A DNA stretch of 64,000 bases from Thermosipho melanesiensis BI429 (GTDB lineage: Bacteria > Thermotogota > Thermotogae > Thermotogales > Fervidobacteriaceae), in NCBI RefSeq assembly GCF_000016905.1, contig NC_009616.1:1240001-1304000 (forward strand). The letters run 5' to 3'. A program made the position numbers and the translations under genes. Positions 16,099 to 23,912 of this stretch are shown in pieces. Position 1 is the stretch's first letter, and each line of letters opens with the position of its first letter. The notes below the pieces were generated by a model that was not told where the DNA came from, ran no database searches, and saw only the letters and a list, made by a program, of their open reading frames with translations.

Positions 16099-16395
16099 GT
16101 GATATATGAATTATCTGAGTTTTTTAAAATTTTAAGTGATCAAACAAGGTTAAAAATTTTAGTTTTACTTTTTGAAAAAGAACAAAATGTATCTGAATTA
16201 CAAAGACAAATAGGTGTTACTCAATCTAATATTTCACACCAATTAAGAATTTTAAGGCAGGCTAATCTTGTAAGGTATAGAAAAATTGGGAGAAATGTGT
16301 ATTACAGACTTTATGATGAACATGTTGAAATTATAATAAAGTATGCAATGGAACATTTAAAAGAGTTTGGAGGGATTGAGGATGCACAGTCATGA
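16099..16395 (+). CDS. ArsR/SmtB-family metal-sensing repressor
   Basis: A 98-residue winged-helix protein: ILSDQTRLKILVLL, NVSELQRQIGVTQSNISHQLRILR and a wing with YRLYDEHV. The C-terminal helix has D and H residues (YDEHVEII) like the alpha-5 metal sites of zinc sensors. The GTG at 16099 is 8 nt after GAGGAG; the ATG at 16091 is out of frame. Its end overlaps the CDF transporter by 14 nt, so it probably represses this pair and responds to zinc or a similar ion (inference). Confidence 0.88.
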   Translation: MIYELSEFFKILSDQTRLKILVLLFEKEQNVSELQRQIGVTQSNISHQLRILRQANLVRYRKIGRNVYYRLYDEHVEIIIKYAMEHLKEFGGIEDAQS

Positions 16396-17266
16396 ACACC
16401 ATCATGATGTAGTTGAAAGAAAATTAATATTTTCAGTTATTTTTAATTTTTTAATTACTGCTTCGGAAATAATTGGAGGAATTGTGTCTGGAAGTTTAGC
16501 ACTAATCTCAGATGCTTTACATAACTTAAGTGATACAGGAGCTTTGCTCATAAGTTACTTTGCAAGGAAAATTTCTAAAAAGCCAGTTGATAATAAATAT
16601 ACATATGGGTATAAAAGAGCAGAACTTGTTGCTTCAGTTATAAATATAACTGTTTTACTTTCGATTTCTTTTTCTTTGATTTTAGAAGGGATAAAGAAAA
16701 TTTTAAGTCCAGTTCAAATAAATACTTCGATTATGCTAATAGTTGCATATGTGGGATTAGTAGGGAATCTTTTAACAGCAATTTTATTATCATCACATAG
16801 TAAAGAAAACTTGAATTTAAAATCAGCCTTTTTGCATATACTAAGTGATATGTTTTCATCTGTGGGGATTATAATTACAGGGCATGTTATGAGTTATTAC
16901 AATATATGGATATTGGATCCTATAATAACATTTGTAATTTCTGGTTATATAATAATAGAATCGATAAAGATTTTAAAAGAGTCAATTAGAGTAGTTATGC
17001 AAGGAATACCCAAAGGGGTGGATTTAGATAAAGTAAAAAAAATTATACAAAACTTTTCATTTGTGAAAGATGTACATCATATTCACGTTTGGTCTTTGGA
17101 CGGGATTGAATTGTATCTAGAAATGCATGTGACAGTAGATGGTAAAGACTATGATGATTATTTAAGGAGAATAAAAGAGACGTTAAAAGAACATGGTTTT
17201 AGACATTCAACTATTCAACTAGAACAGATAAATTGTGGGGAAAATTGTATTGCTGAAATTCAATAG
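16382..17266 (+). CDS. Cation diffusion facilitator (CzcD/ZitB-like) metal efflux protein
   Basis: The protein of about 294 residues has a His-rich start (MHSHEHHHD), six predicted membrane segments, paired HxxxD zinc sites in SDALHNLSDTGALL and HILSDMFSSVG, and a cytoplasmic C-terminal domain with HHIHVWSLDG. It exports Zn2+ or similar ions in exchange for protons. The ATG at 16382 follows GGAGGGATTGAGG inside the repressor gene. Confidence 0.9.
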   Translation: MHSHEHHHDVVERKLIFSVIFNFLITASEIIGGIVSGSLALISDALHNLSDTGALLISYFARKISKKPVDNKYTYGYKRAELVASVINITVLLSISFSLILEGIKKILSPVQINTSIMLIVAYVGLVGNLLTAILLSSHSKENLNLKSAFLHILSDMFSSVGIIITGHVMSYYNIWILDPIITFVISGYIIIESIKILKESIRVVMQGIPKGVDLDKVKKIIQNFSFVKDVHHIHVWSLDGIELYLEMHVTVDGKDYDDYLRRIKETLKEHGFRHSTIQLEQINCGENCIAEIQ

Positions 17267-17278
17267 GTATGTTAAAAT
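17250..17278 (+). promoter_or_regulatory. Promoter of the tRNA-Pro gene
   Basis: TTGCTG (17250-17255), 17-bp spacer, TAAAAT (17273-17278) with a preceding TGT (extended -10). It overlaps the end of the CDF gene. Confidence 0.6.
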
Positions 17279-17289
17279 AAAAACGATGT

Positions 17290-17366
17290 CTGGGCGTAGT
17301 TCAGATGGCTAGAACGCCAGAATCGGGATCTGGAGGCCGTGGGTTCAAGTCCCACCGCCCAGACCA
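17290..17366 (+). tRNA. tRNA-Pro, anticodon CGG
   Basis: Full cloverleaf: acceptor CTGGGCG / CGCCCAG, discriminator A and encoded CCA; D stem GTTC / GAAC; anticodon stem CCAGA / TCTGG around loop ATCGGGA, giving anticodon CGG; T stem GTGGG / CCCAC with TTCAAGT loop. Length 77 nt. Confidence 0.95.
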
Positions 17367-17662
17367 GTATTGTAAACCACGGGATGTTTTTAGATTAGGC
17401 ATTTAAGATATTTAGAAATGTTACACTTTAGTTAATGGTTCGGGAAAAAGTATGCTGAATTACATAACCGCTCACGTGAAAACACCCCAAAAGTGGTGAA
17501 CAACTATCAAAGGGTGTTTTTCTTTTTTAGTGGTGAAGTTAGAAAAGCACAATAGCATATATATATTCTGAGTATTTTTTCATTTTTTATAAAATAATTA
17601 CACTAGAATGATGGAGCTAAGTCTAAGATGAAAAATCTCATAATTTAGAACGTTTAATTCAA
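17367..17662. other. Intergenic stretch with one terminator-like hairpin and no recognisable gene
   Basis: No convincing reading frame. A 9-bp stem, AAAACACCC (17479-17487) with GGGTGTTTT (17512-17520), has a 24-nt loop and is followed by TCTTTTTT; it may end the tRNA transcript. The sequence around it looks like decayed DNA but matches no element I recognise. Confidence 0.5.
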
Positions 17663-17694
17663 AAAAACTCTCTACCAATTGGTAGAGAGTTTTT
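17663..17694. terminator. Palindromic terminator after the exported-protein genes
   Basis: A 14-bp stem (AAAAACTCTCTACC / GGTAGAGAGTTTTT) around AATT. The flanking A and T runs let it act in both directions; it lies just past the minus-strand gene ending at 17708. Confidence 0.9.
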
Positions 17695-17707
17695 GGTTTT
17701 TATTTGT

Positions 17708-18166
17708 TTAGAATGAAACAGTTGGTTGGAAAGTGAGGCTTAGATAGACCGTGTAGTCTCCGGCTGGAAGATCTGGATCCACGCTGTTAATTTGAAAACT
17801 TATGTTATATGTACCATCACTAATTGGTGAAGTTGGTGCAAATGGTACACCATCTTTTAGAACTATAAAATCTGCGTCAACCCACGCATCTAAACCATTA
17901 AAATCTGCATAAGGTATAACTGCAACGTCTGCGTTTGAATCTAATGTAAAGTTTAATACTCCAACCTCTCCAAATTCCTGGTCGTAATCACATATATCGA
18001 ATTCAGAGATTAACCATTCATAATCTAAATCCATCCATTGATGCACGTAAATTGTTATGGAACTGTCAATTGTATAACTTTCAAATTCACATCCTGGTAC
18101 ATGTACATTTTCTGCTAATAAAACTAATGCAAATAAACTTAATAAACCTACCAATATCTTTCTCAT
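17708..18166 (-). CDS. Small exported beta-rich protein, module A protein 1
   Basis: The 152-residue protein has a clear signal peptide ending near LLAEN. The mature part is predicted all-beta, with C26 in VPGCEF, a conserved VHQWMDLDYEW block, a second cysteine in FDICDY, a DSNADV strand and a C-terminal PAGDYTVYLSLTFQPTVSF edge. Its neighbour (18189-18767) shares the pattern: Cys, QW.DL.W, ICD, DSNA, DP(G/D)L, PAG.Y, PTV(S/T)(F/W). The final strand resembles fimbrial SCPU-type or WxL-type domains, but no family is certain. ATG follows GGAGGGGAAATT. A decayed paralogue lies at 20537-21001. Confidence 0.7.
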   Translation of the reverse strand: MRKILVGLLSLFALVLLAENVHVPGCEFESYTIDSSITIYVHQWMDLDYEWLISEFDICDYDQEFGEVGVLNFTLDSNADVAVIPYADFNGLDAWVDADFIVLKDGVPFAPTSPISDGTYNISFQINSVDPDLPAGDYTVYLSLTFQPTVSF

Positions 18167-18188
18167 AATTTCCCCTCCTTAGATTTTT

Positions 18189-18767
18189 TTACCAAGTTAC
18201 TGTAGGATAAAAAACAATTCTTACGGGTAAGTGATAAATTCCGGCAGGTGTTTCTAAACTACCGGGATCAGATGTTACAGTGTTTAGCGTAAAAAGAATA
18301 ACACCATTCATTGCTTCTGGAAGCCATACGGGAAGTGATGTATCTGTTCCCATCCTTGTTAAGTCTCCTAAGTTATAGTTAAATTGGAAATAGCTTTCTT
18401 CGTTTATTGCGTCAAAAGACTTTACAAAGAAGTATATAGAGATATTTTCCAGAATATCACCAAGCTCATTTCTAAATCTTGGATCAGGAAAGTCAATGCT
18501 TATGTTTAAACTTGCGTTGGAATCATAGCCAACGGATAACAAGACAAAACCATCATCATAGTACAATTCATTTGTTTCTTTGTCGCAAATTACAAACGGT
18601 GTTGCATCCCATGTGAGGTCTAACCATTGGTGAACACGTATATTTATTTCATTTGATAATTCCAAACTTTCCCAGCTGCATCCTGAAGCATGTATGGTTG
18701 TGTTGGATGTGGCAAATGATAATGTGAAAAATAATAACAATAATGTAGCAATGAATTTAATTTTCAC
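18189..18767 (-). CDS. Exported beta-rich protein, module A protein 2
   Basis: About 192 residues starting at a GTG 5 nt after GGAGGGGGAG; an upstream GTG (18785) would place the ribosome site inside the gene. After a signal peptide ending near SFATSN come a Cys in ASGCSW, VHQWLDLTWD, FVICDKET, DSNASLNIS, a longer middle part, and PAGIYHLPVRIVFYPTVTW at the C terminus. It is a larger relative of the protein encoded just downstream, and both are probably made from one transcript. Function unknown; a surface or fibre subunit is a reasonable inference. Confidence 0.7.
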   Translation of the reverse strand: MKIKFIATLLLLFFTLSFATSNTTIHASGCSWESLELSNEINIRVHQWLDLTWDATPFVICDKETNELYYDDGFVLLSVGYDSNASLNISIDFPDPRFRNELGDILENISIYFFVKSFDAINEESYFQFNYNLGDLTRMGTDTSLPVWLPEAMNGVILFTLNTVTSDPGSLETPAGIYHLPVRIVFYPTVTW

Positions 18768-18841
18768 TTCTCCCCCTCCTTTCACTTATATTTGGGACAA
18801 CATAAATATAATAGAATAAAGAAACTGCAAAAATACAGAAG

Positions 18842-18906
18842 TTGAATAATATTTCCAATCAAAAAAAATATATTTATTATTCAATTTTATATTTATATGT
18901 TATAAT
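18842..18906. promoter_or_regulatory. Divergent control region between the exported proteins and the SARP regulator
   Basis: A perfect 9-bp inverted repeat TTGAATAAT (18842-18850) / ATTATTCAA (18876-18884) lies upstream of an extended -10 TGTTATAAT (18898-18906) for the plus-strand regulator. The repeat may be an operator for the regulator. It is not kept in the equivalent region of module B (21602-21759), although an AAAATATATTTA block is. Confidence 0.5.
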
Positions 18907-18923
18907 AATTTTGGAGGTGAAGA

Positions 18924-19766
18924 ATGTACATACAAACATTTGGAGATTTTAAAATTAATGGAAAGTTTATTACTTTATCAAAAAAAGAAATAGAATTGTT
19001 GGTATATTCTATAATTAAAAATCCATATGCTACAATTGAAAATTTAATTGAGAACGTATGGGCAGGATTTATTCAACCAAGCAGGAATGATGTGGGAACG
19101 TATTTTTCAAAAATTAACAAAAAGATTAATGAGTTTTTTGTAAGGCTAAGGATAAAAAACGGAAAAGTTATAGTTGAAGGAAAAGTAGAGTTAGATACGA
19201 AGCTTTTTGAAAAAAACTCTCGGGATTTTCTAAATGATAATTTAAAATTGTTTGATAAGATTTTAGAACTGTACAAAGGTCCATTTTTAGGTGGTATAGA
19301 TTCTGTTTGGGTAGAAAATTACAGGGAATATTTTGAGGAATTGTTTTTTGAAATGATGTTGGTAATGATAAAAGTAGAAAACAATGCATCAAGAAGGTTG
19401 AAAATTTTAGGTAATTTGGTGAATTTGTGTCTTGATTTAGAAAAAGTGAATGATATTTTAAATTTTGTTAGAAAAATAGAGTTTTCATATCAAAGCTATG
19501 TAAACAGAGATATATTTGATTATTTATATGAAAAAGATAAGAATCTAAGACATTCAAGATACATAAAATTGATTTTGAAATTAAAAGAAGCAAATGAACT
19601 TTTATTTAAAATAAGAAGAGGAGATGTAATTTATAAAGAAAGTGATAAGATTTATTATATTTTACTTGAGACAAGTGGAAATGATGTAAATACTGATATA
19701 AAAAAGTTTAGTTATAGGTTAGTTAATATGGGAGTAAAGATAAAATATATAGGTATAGTTAATTAA
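18924..19766 (+). CDS. SARP-type transcriptional regulator (winged helix plus BTAD-like domain)
   Basis: The 280-residue protein begins MYIQTFGDFKINGKFITLSK, then a helix-turn-helix region with LLVYSIIKNPYATIENLIENVW, SRNDVGTYFSKINKKI and a wing, as in the OmpR-like domain of SARP activators. A helical bacterial transcriptional activator-like domain follows, with LELYKGPFLGGIDSVWVENYR. No sensor or ATPase domain is attached. ATG follows GGAGGTGAAGA. It diverges from the two exported-protein genes and probably controls them. A frameshifted paralogue is at 21760-22603. Confidence 0.72.
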   Translation: MYIQTFGDFKINGKFITLSKKEIELLVYSIIKNPYATIENLIENVWAGFIQPSRNDVGTYFSKINKKINEFFVRLRIKNGKVIVEGKVELDTKLFEKNSRDFLNDNLKLFDKILELYKGPFLGGIDSVWVENYREYFEELFFEMMLVMIKVENNASRRLKILGNLVNLCLDLEKVNDILNFVRKIEFSYQSYVNRDIFDYLYEKDKNLRHSRYIKLILKLKEANELLFKIRRGDVIYKESDKIYYILLETSGNDVNTDIKKFSYRLVNMGVKIKYIGIVN

Positions 19767-19865
19767 AAAATTTCTCTGCTAGATGCACTGAACCCAATAA
19801 ATGAGACACATAAAAAAACACCTCCGGAAGTGATAAAATATAAATACTTTTGGAGGTGTTTTTCA

Positions 19866-20040
19866 TTGGCAAAGAAATGGCAAAAATTCAAAAAGTATTC
19901 TTCTGAGTTAAAATATCAGGTTATTAAACTTTTCATTGAAGAAAATCTTCCTGAAAAATTATTGCTTTTCTTTTTGGTATTCCACCAGATAGAGTTTGTC
20001 TTTGGATTAATATAGAAAAAATAGATAATAAGCTCAAAAA
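19866..20040 (+). pseudogene. IS150-type orfA remnant
   Basis: TTG start followed by MAKKWQKFKKYSSELKYQV and IKLFIEENLPEK, the typical helix-turn-helix start of IS3 OrfA. A frameshift near 19966 moves the continuation, FGIPPDRVCLWI, into another frame. Confidence 0.75.
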
Positions 20041-20470
20041 GATTTAAAAGCAAAAGACCGTTTGAAAAGTTTGTAAGTGATATAACCTAAGTAAAAACAA
20101 TTGATGGAAAATGGGGTTTGTATAATAATGAAATAATAGAATATTCAATAGGTAAAAATAATAATTTGTAACTAGTAGATAATACAATAAAGAGATGGTT
20201 AAAAAGTGGGAAATATAGAAAAGGAGGTATATTACATACAGATAGAGGATTTCAATACACACATATGTTGACAGCAAAGATGTTAAAAGAAAAAGGAATA
20301 ATCCAAAGCATGTCAAGAAAAGGTGTACCACAAGATAATGGACCAGCAGAAAGTTTTTTCAGTCATCAAGCCAATAGAAGAATATATACGATTCTACAAT
20401 AAAGAAAGAACCAGGCAAGATTAAAAAACATGGCTCCGGTGGAATACCGAAACCATGCTGTTTGAAAAGT
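20041..20470 (+). pseudogene. IS150-type orfB (DDE transposase) remnant
   Basis: Fragments in several frames include FVSDIT (first Asp region), GGILHTDRGFQYT (second Asp), IIQSMSRKGVPQDNGPAESF (Glu region) and IEEYIRFYNKERTRQ with a following NMAPVEYRNHAV. Internal stops and a missing N-terminal half show it is dead. Confidence 0.8.
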
Positions 20471-20536
20471 GTATAGTTATTTTTTTTATCCGTTTCACTT
20501 TCGGGGGAAGTCCAAAATAGCAAAGAGGTTTTGTTC

Positions 20537-21001
20537 TTAGAATTCAATTGTTGGAATGAAGGTAAGTACAATACTGACTATGTATTCTCCAGCTGGTAAA
20601 TCTGGATCTACACTGTTAATTATGTAACTTATATTATATGTCCCATCTTCAATTTGTAATTGTGGAGCGAATGTGATTGGATTACCATCTTTTGTTATTT
20701 TAATTTCTCCAGAAACTTTTTCAGCTAAAAGCCCAGAATCTACAAATAAATCAATATTAACATCAGCATTTGAATCTAATTTAAATGAAAGTAAATCAAT
20801 TTTAGTAAATGGTCCTTTGTAATCAAAAATATCAAAGCTATTGAGTTTCCATTCATAAGTGATGTCCATTCATTGATAAACGTTAACAGTAATGTCAGTA
20901 CTTATTCTATAGCTTTCACTGTTTGCGACATGAACTTCAGTTGGTTCTGCTAAAGTAATTAATGCGAGTAAACTTAACAATACAACCAATAACTTTTTCA
21001 T
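20537..21001 (-). pseudogene. Module B copy of exported protein 1, broken by a nonsense codon
   Basis: From ATG at 21001 (after GGAGGGAATTTTT) the frame encodes MKKLLVVLLSLLALITLAEP as signal peptide, then VHVANSESYRIST and VYQ followed by TGA (20870-20872) where module A has Trp (QWMDL). The frame then continues to the normal end at PAGEYIVSIVLTFIPTIEF. TGG to TGA is a one-base change. Both cysteines of the module A protein are absent here. Restart at the ATG right after TGA is possible but would lack a signal peptide. Confidence 0.8.
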
Positions 21002-21029
21002 AAAAATTCCCTCCTTAAATTAAAAATTT

Positions 21030-21601
21030 TTAAAAAGTTACTGTTGGTTGAAAATTAATAATTACAGGCAGACAATAAACTCCAGCAGGTGTTTCTAAAT
21101 ATCCAGGATCGGATGTTAGCGTGTTTAAAGTAAATAGAATACAACCATTTTTAGATTGTGGTAGATCTACAGGTGAATCAAAAACCCCATAAGTATTAGC
21201 TTGTCTAAAGAATAACTTGCTTGAAAATAACTGTTTTCATTAGTAGAGATGTCAGATTTTACAAAGAAAAAAATTACAATATTTTCCAGAGCTTTCCCAA
21301 AACTGTTTTTGAACGTACCATAAGGGAAATCTACTGATACTTTTAGTTCGGAATTTGAATTATAGTTTATTTCAAGAAATTTGAAACCATTATCAACGTA
21401 TTGTACATAAGTTTCTTTATCTCGGATATTGAGAGGTGTAGAATTCCATGTAATATCGAACCATTGGTAGACTCTTACATCGATGTCATTAGATAAAGTA
21501 AAGTTTGTCCAATCGTTACCGGATTTGTGAACAGAAGTTGTTTGAGCATAAGAAATAAGTAAGACAGAAAAAAGTATGATTATAACAAGTTTTTTTCTCA
21601 A
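21030..21601 (-). pseudogene. Module B copy of exported protein 2, frameshifted
   Basis: TTG start after GGAGGTGAATT, signal peptide (KKLVIIILFSVLLISYAQ), then VHKSGNDW, VYQWFDITWNSTPLNIRD and on to a frameshift near 21179-21188 in an AAAAACCCC run. The other frame restores LPQSKNGCILFTLNTLTSDP and ends PAGVYCLPVIINFQPTVTF. Both module A cysteine positions (GC and ICD) have changed, to GN and IRD, while two new cysteines appear near the C terminus. Confidence 0.8.
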
Positions 21602-21759
21602 AATTCACCTCCTTTCTTTCGTAGCTTCCAGTTCCATTATTATGGTAATAAAATTTTTAAAAAATAATTTAAAAACCAATAAAGAAATTAGTAAAAAATA
21701 TATTTAAATTGTAATTAAATGGTAAAATATTCTTTAGAAAGGAAATAGGGGTGGTAGTT

Positions 21760-22603
21760 ATGTATATAAAGACTTTTGGTGGATTTAGCATTGAGAAAAA
21801 TTATACTGATTTTACGAAAAACAAAATAGAAATATTTATTTATTCAGTAATAAAAAGAAATTACATTAATGTTGAGAATTTAATAAATAATGTGTGGTTT
21901 GAAAATGACAATAAACCTCTAAAAAAAGATATAGCAGTTTATTTTTCGAAAATAAATAAAAAGTTAAAAAATTATTCTGTAAGGTTAAGAATTAGAAATG
22001 TAAGAGTTATTTTAGAAGGAAAGTTAGATATAGATACTGAACTATTTGAAAGTATAGCTAATAAATTTTTTGAAACAAATGATTTAAATTTATTAGATGA
22101 GATTTTAAAAATATATAAAGGTCCGTTTTTATTAGAAACTGATTCTTTATGGGCTGAAAGTTATAGAAAATATTACGAAGAGATTTTTTTGAAGTATTAA
22201 CAACTGCTCTGAAATTGGAAAAAAATTTTCAACGAAGGGTTGATATATTGAGAAAAGTTGTAAACTTGTGTAATGATATTGAAAAAAACAAACGAGTTAA
22301 TAGATTTTGTAAAAAAATTAGAGTTTTTATATAAGAGTTATGTTAACAAGGAATTATTTGATTTTTTGTATGGAAGGGATAAAAGTTTGAGAAATCCAAG
22401 GTATACAAAGGTGATATTAGAATTAGTTGAAAAAAGAGTTGTTGTTTAATTTGAGAAAGGGAGATATTGTTTATAAGGAGACGGACAAGTTATATCAAAT
22501 ATTGATGGAAAGTAATGAAAATAAAGAGGAATCTGTAAGAAAATTTATTGAGAGGTTAAAATCACAAGGAATAAAAATAAAAAAATTTTCTGTAATAAAA
22601 TAA
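21760..22603 (+). pseudogene. Module B copy of the SARP-type regulator, frameshifted
   Basis: ATG 21760 opens MYIKTFGGFSIEKNYTDF and runs through the winged helix and IYKGPFLLETDSLWAESYR to a stop at 22198-22200. The homologous continuation is found in other frames: VDILRKVVNLCNDIEK, LEFLYKSYVNKELFDFLYG, then LRKGDIVYKETDKLYQILM and an end at 22601-22603. At least three frameshifts are needed (about 22190, 22285, 22435). The DNA-binding part is still intact and could in principle be made. Confidence 0.85.
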
Positions 22604-22605
22604 AA

Positions 22606-22621
22606 CTCCCCAGGTGGGGAG
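22606..22621. terminator. Terminator between the module B regulator and the secretin operon
   Basis: CTCCCC / GGGGAG with an AGGT loop; TTTTT follows on the plus strand and TTTTATTTT on the minus strand, so it can serve both converging units. Confidence 0.75.
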
Positions 22622-22625
22622 CTTT

Positions 22626-23912
22626 TTACCATGATATACCTATTCCTGTTCCGAAATTGGATTTGGAGTCTATGGAAAATTTTGATTCGAAATTTAGAAA
22701 CTTTAAAAGTATTTCAAAAGAGAGAAGTTTGTTTGAATCAATGTACGTACTGAAATTTGTTTTCAGATTTTCAAAGTTAAATTCAATACCTAGCCCTGCT
22801 TTTAAGAGTAGGTTATTTAATATACTATCAAAATTTATGTTGGAAAATTCAAAATTTGAATTTGCAATTAGTTTTAGATAAAACGGATTTAAATTAAGTG
22901 TATCTTGTAACAAAAAGTAAAGTTTGTCAACAGTTGAAATATTTGTATACGCTCCTATTGTAAAGTTTTTATTTAAGTTAAAATTTGTGCCTAAGTAATA
23001 TTCATCATTTTTGTAAATTAAAAATGTTTCAAGCTCGTTAAATGATATTGATAGCGAAAAAGTTTGTGAACTTTGATATGTAATTGAGATTTTGTTGGAA
23101 GTATTTTTAGTTAGTATGTAGTTTTCTATAGGTTTTAACTTTTTTGTTGTTATTAGGACAATAAATTTTCCGAATTTTCCATTTAATATATTTTTGTATT
23201 CTCCTTCTTTAAATGGAATTTGGAAGTTAACTCCATCTTTATCCTTAGTTATTGAAAAATTTATTTCCTTTTCGTTAGTTGTTGCTTTTATGTTTATATG
23301 ACCCGTTGATTCAAAATTTATGTTGTTTCCGGTAAAGAAACCGCTGGAATTTGTTATAAATAAAGCTTTTGAATTTACAATAGAGTATATATTATCATTT
23401 AAATTGAATTTTTCAATTTCTTCATTTGTAAGATAATAAACTATATAGGAAATTGTTAAGTTTTCCGCTTTGCTATCCAACATTTTTAATTGTTTTTTGT
23501 AATAATTCCACTTTGAGTCTGGACAATAGACAATTATGCTTTCCGGTGTAGTATAAATATTTGGAATGTTTATGTATTTTATTATTTCTTCTGAGGACCT
23601 GTTTAAAGGATAATATACATGTGATTTAAAATATTCAATCATTTTCGGCGAAATTACAATGTAAATATTATCCTTTTTTTCATAATAATAATCAAAATTT
23701 GATAGTATTATTTTTAATGCAGTTTCCAGATTTACGTTATATAACTCAACATTAACTATGCCGTTAATATCATTTGGAAATATAATAGTTTTGTTATACA
23801 TTTGACCAAGTTTTATCAATACATCTTTTATATCTTCGTTTTGAAAGTATATATCTACTGATAAATACAAAGATGAAAGTAGAATTAAAAATATAATAAG
23901 TATTTTTTTCAT
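22626..23912 (-). CDS. Hybrid protein: secretin-type N-domains joined to a predicted outer-membrane beta-barrel
   Basis: 428 residues. A signal peptide (ending near SLYLSVD) is followed by an STN/N0-like domain (DIKDVLIKLGQMYNKTIIFP, VELYNVNLETALKIIL) and an N1-like domain (YINIPNIYTTPESIIVYCP) that align with the secretin encoded upstream. The secretin core signature is absent. From about residue 230 the sequence becomes amphipathic beta with alternating aromatic and polar residues and ends FGTGIGISW, an aromatic C terminus as in outer-membrane barrels. Last gene of a three-gene ATGA-coupled operon. Function unknown. Confidence 0.65.
   Translation of the reverse strand: MKKILIIFLILLSSLYLSVDIYFQNEDIKDVLIKLGQMYNKTIIFPNDINGIVNVELYNVNLETALKIILSNFDYYYEKKDNIYIVISPKMIEYFKSHVYYPLNRSSEEIIKYINIPNIYTTPESIIVYCPDSKWNYYKKQLKMLDSKAENLTISYIVYYLTNEEIEKFNLNDNIYSIVNSKALFITNSSGFFTGNNINFESTGHINIKATTNEKEINFSITKDKDGVNFQIPFKEGEYKNILNGKFGKFIVLITTKKLKPIENYILTKNTSNKISITYQSSQTFSLSISFNELETFLIYKNDEYYLGTNFNLNKNFTIGAYTNISTVDKLYFLLQDTLNLNPFYLKLIANSNFEFSNINFDSILNNLLLKAGLGIEFNFENLKTNFSTYIDSNKLLSFEILLKFLNFESKFSIDSKSNFGTGIGISW

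Larger units (their letters stand above)
19784..20519 (+). mobile_element. Degenerate IS3-family element of the IS150 type
   Basis: The left end TGCACTGAACCCAATAAATG resembles the IS150 terminal repeat (TGTACTGCACCC...). Inside are broken orfA and orfB with DDE-transposase fragments. The right end stops at GGGGGAAGTCCAAAAT, which looks cut short compared with a complete repeat. At about 735 bp it is roughly half the usual length, so it is an inactive remnant. A hairpin (ACACCTCC / GGAGGTGT) lies just inside the left end. Confidence 0.75.
17708..22603. repeat. Diverged tandem duplication of a three-gene module
   Basis: Copy A (17708-19766) and copy B (20537-22603) have the same gene order, orientation and length (about 2.06 kb each): two minus-strand exported proteins and one plus-strand SARP regulator. 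The IS150 remnant lies between them. Similarity is clear at protein level but diverged at DNA level, so the duplication is old; only copy B has decayed. Confidence 0.8.

Noticed and set aside
17400-17560. Possible transposon remnant after tRNA-Pro
   Set aside because: A terminator-like hairpin is visible but no transposase fragment or terminal repeat could be recognised, so no mobile element is claimed.
20870-20872. TGA in module B protein 1 as a read-through or selenocysteine codon
   Set aside because: Module A has TGG (Trp) at this place, both neighbouring module B genes are frameshifted, and no SECIS-like structure is seen. Decay is simpler.
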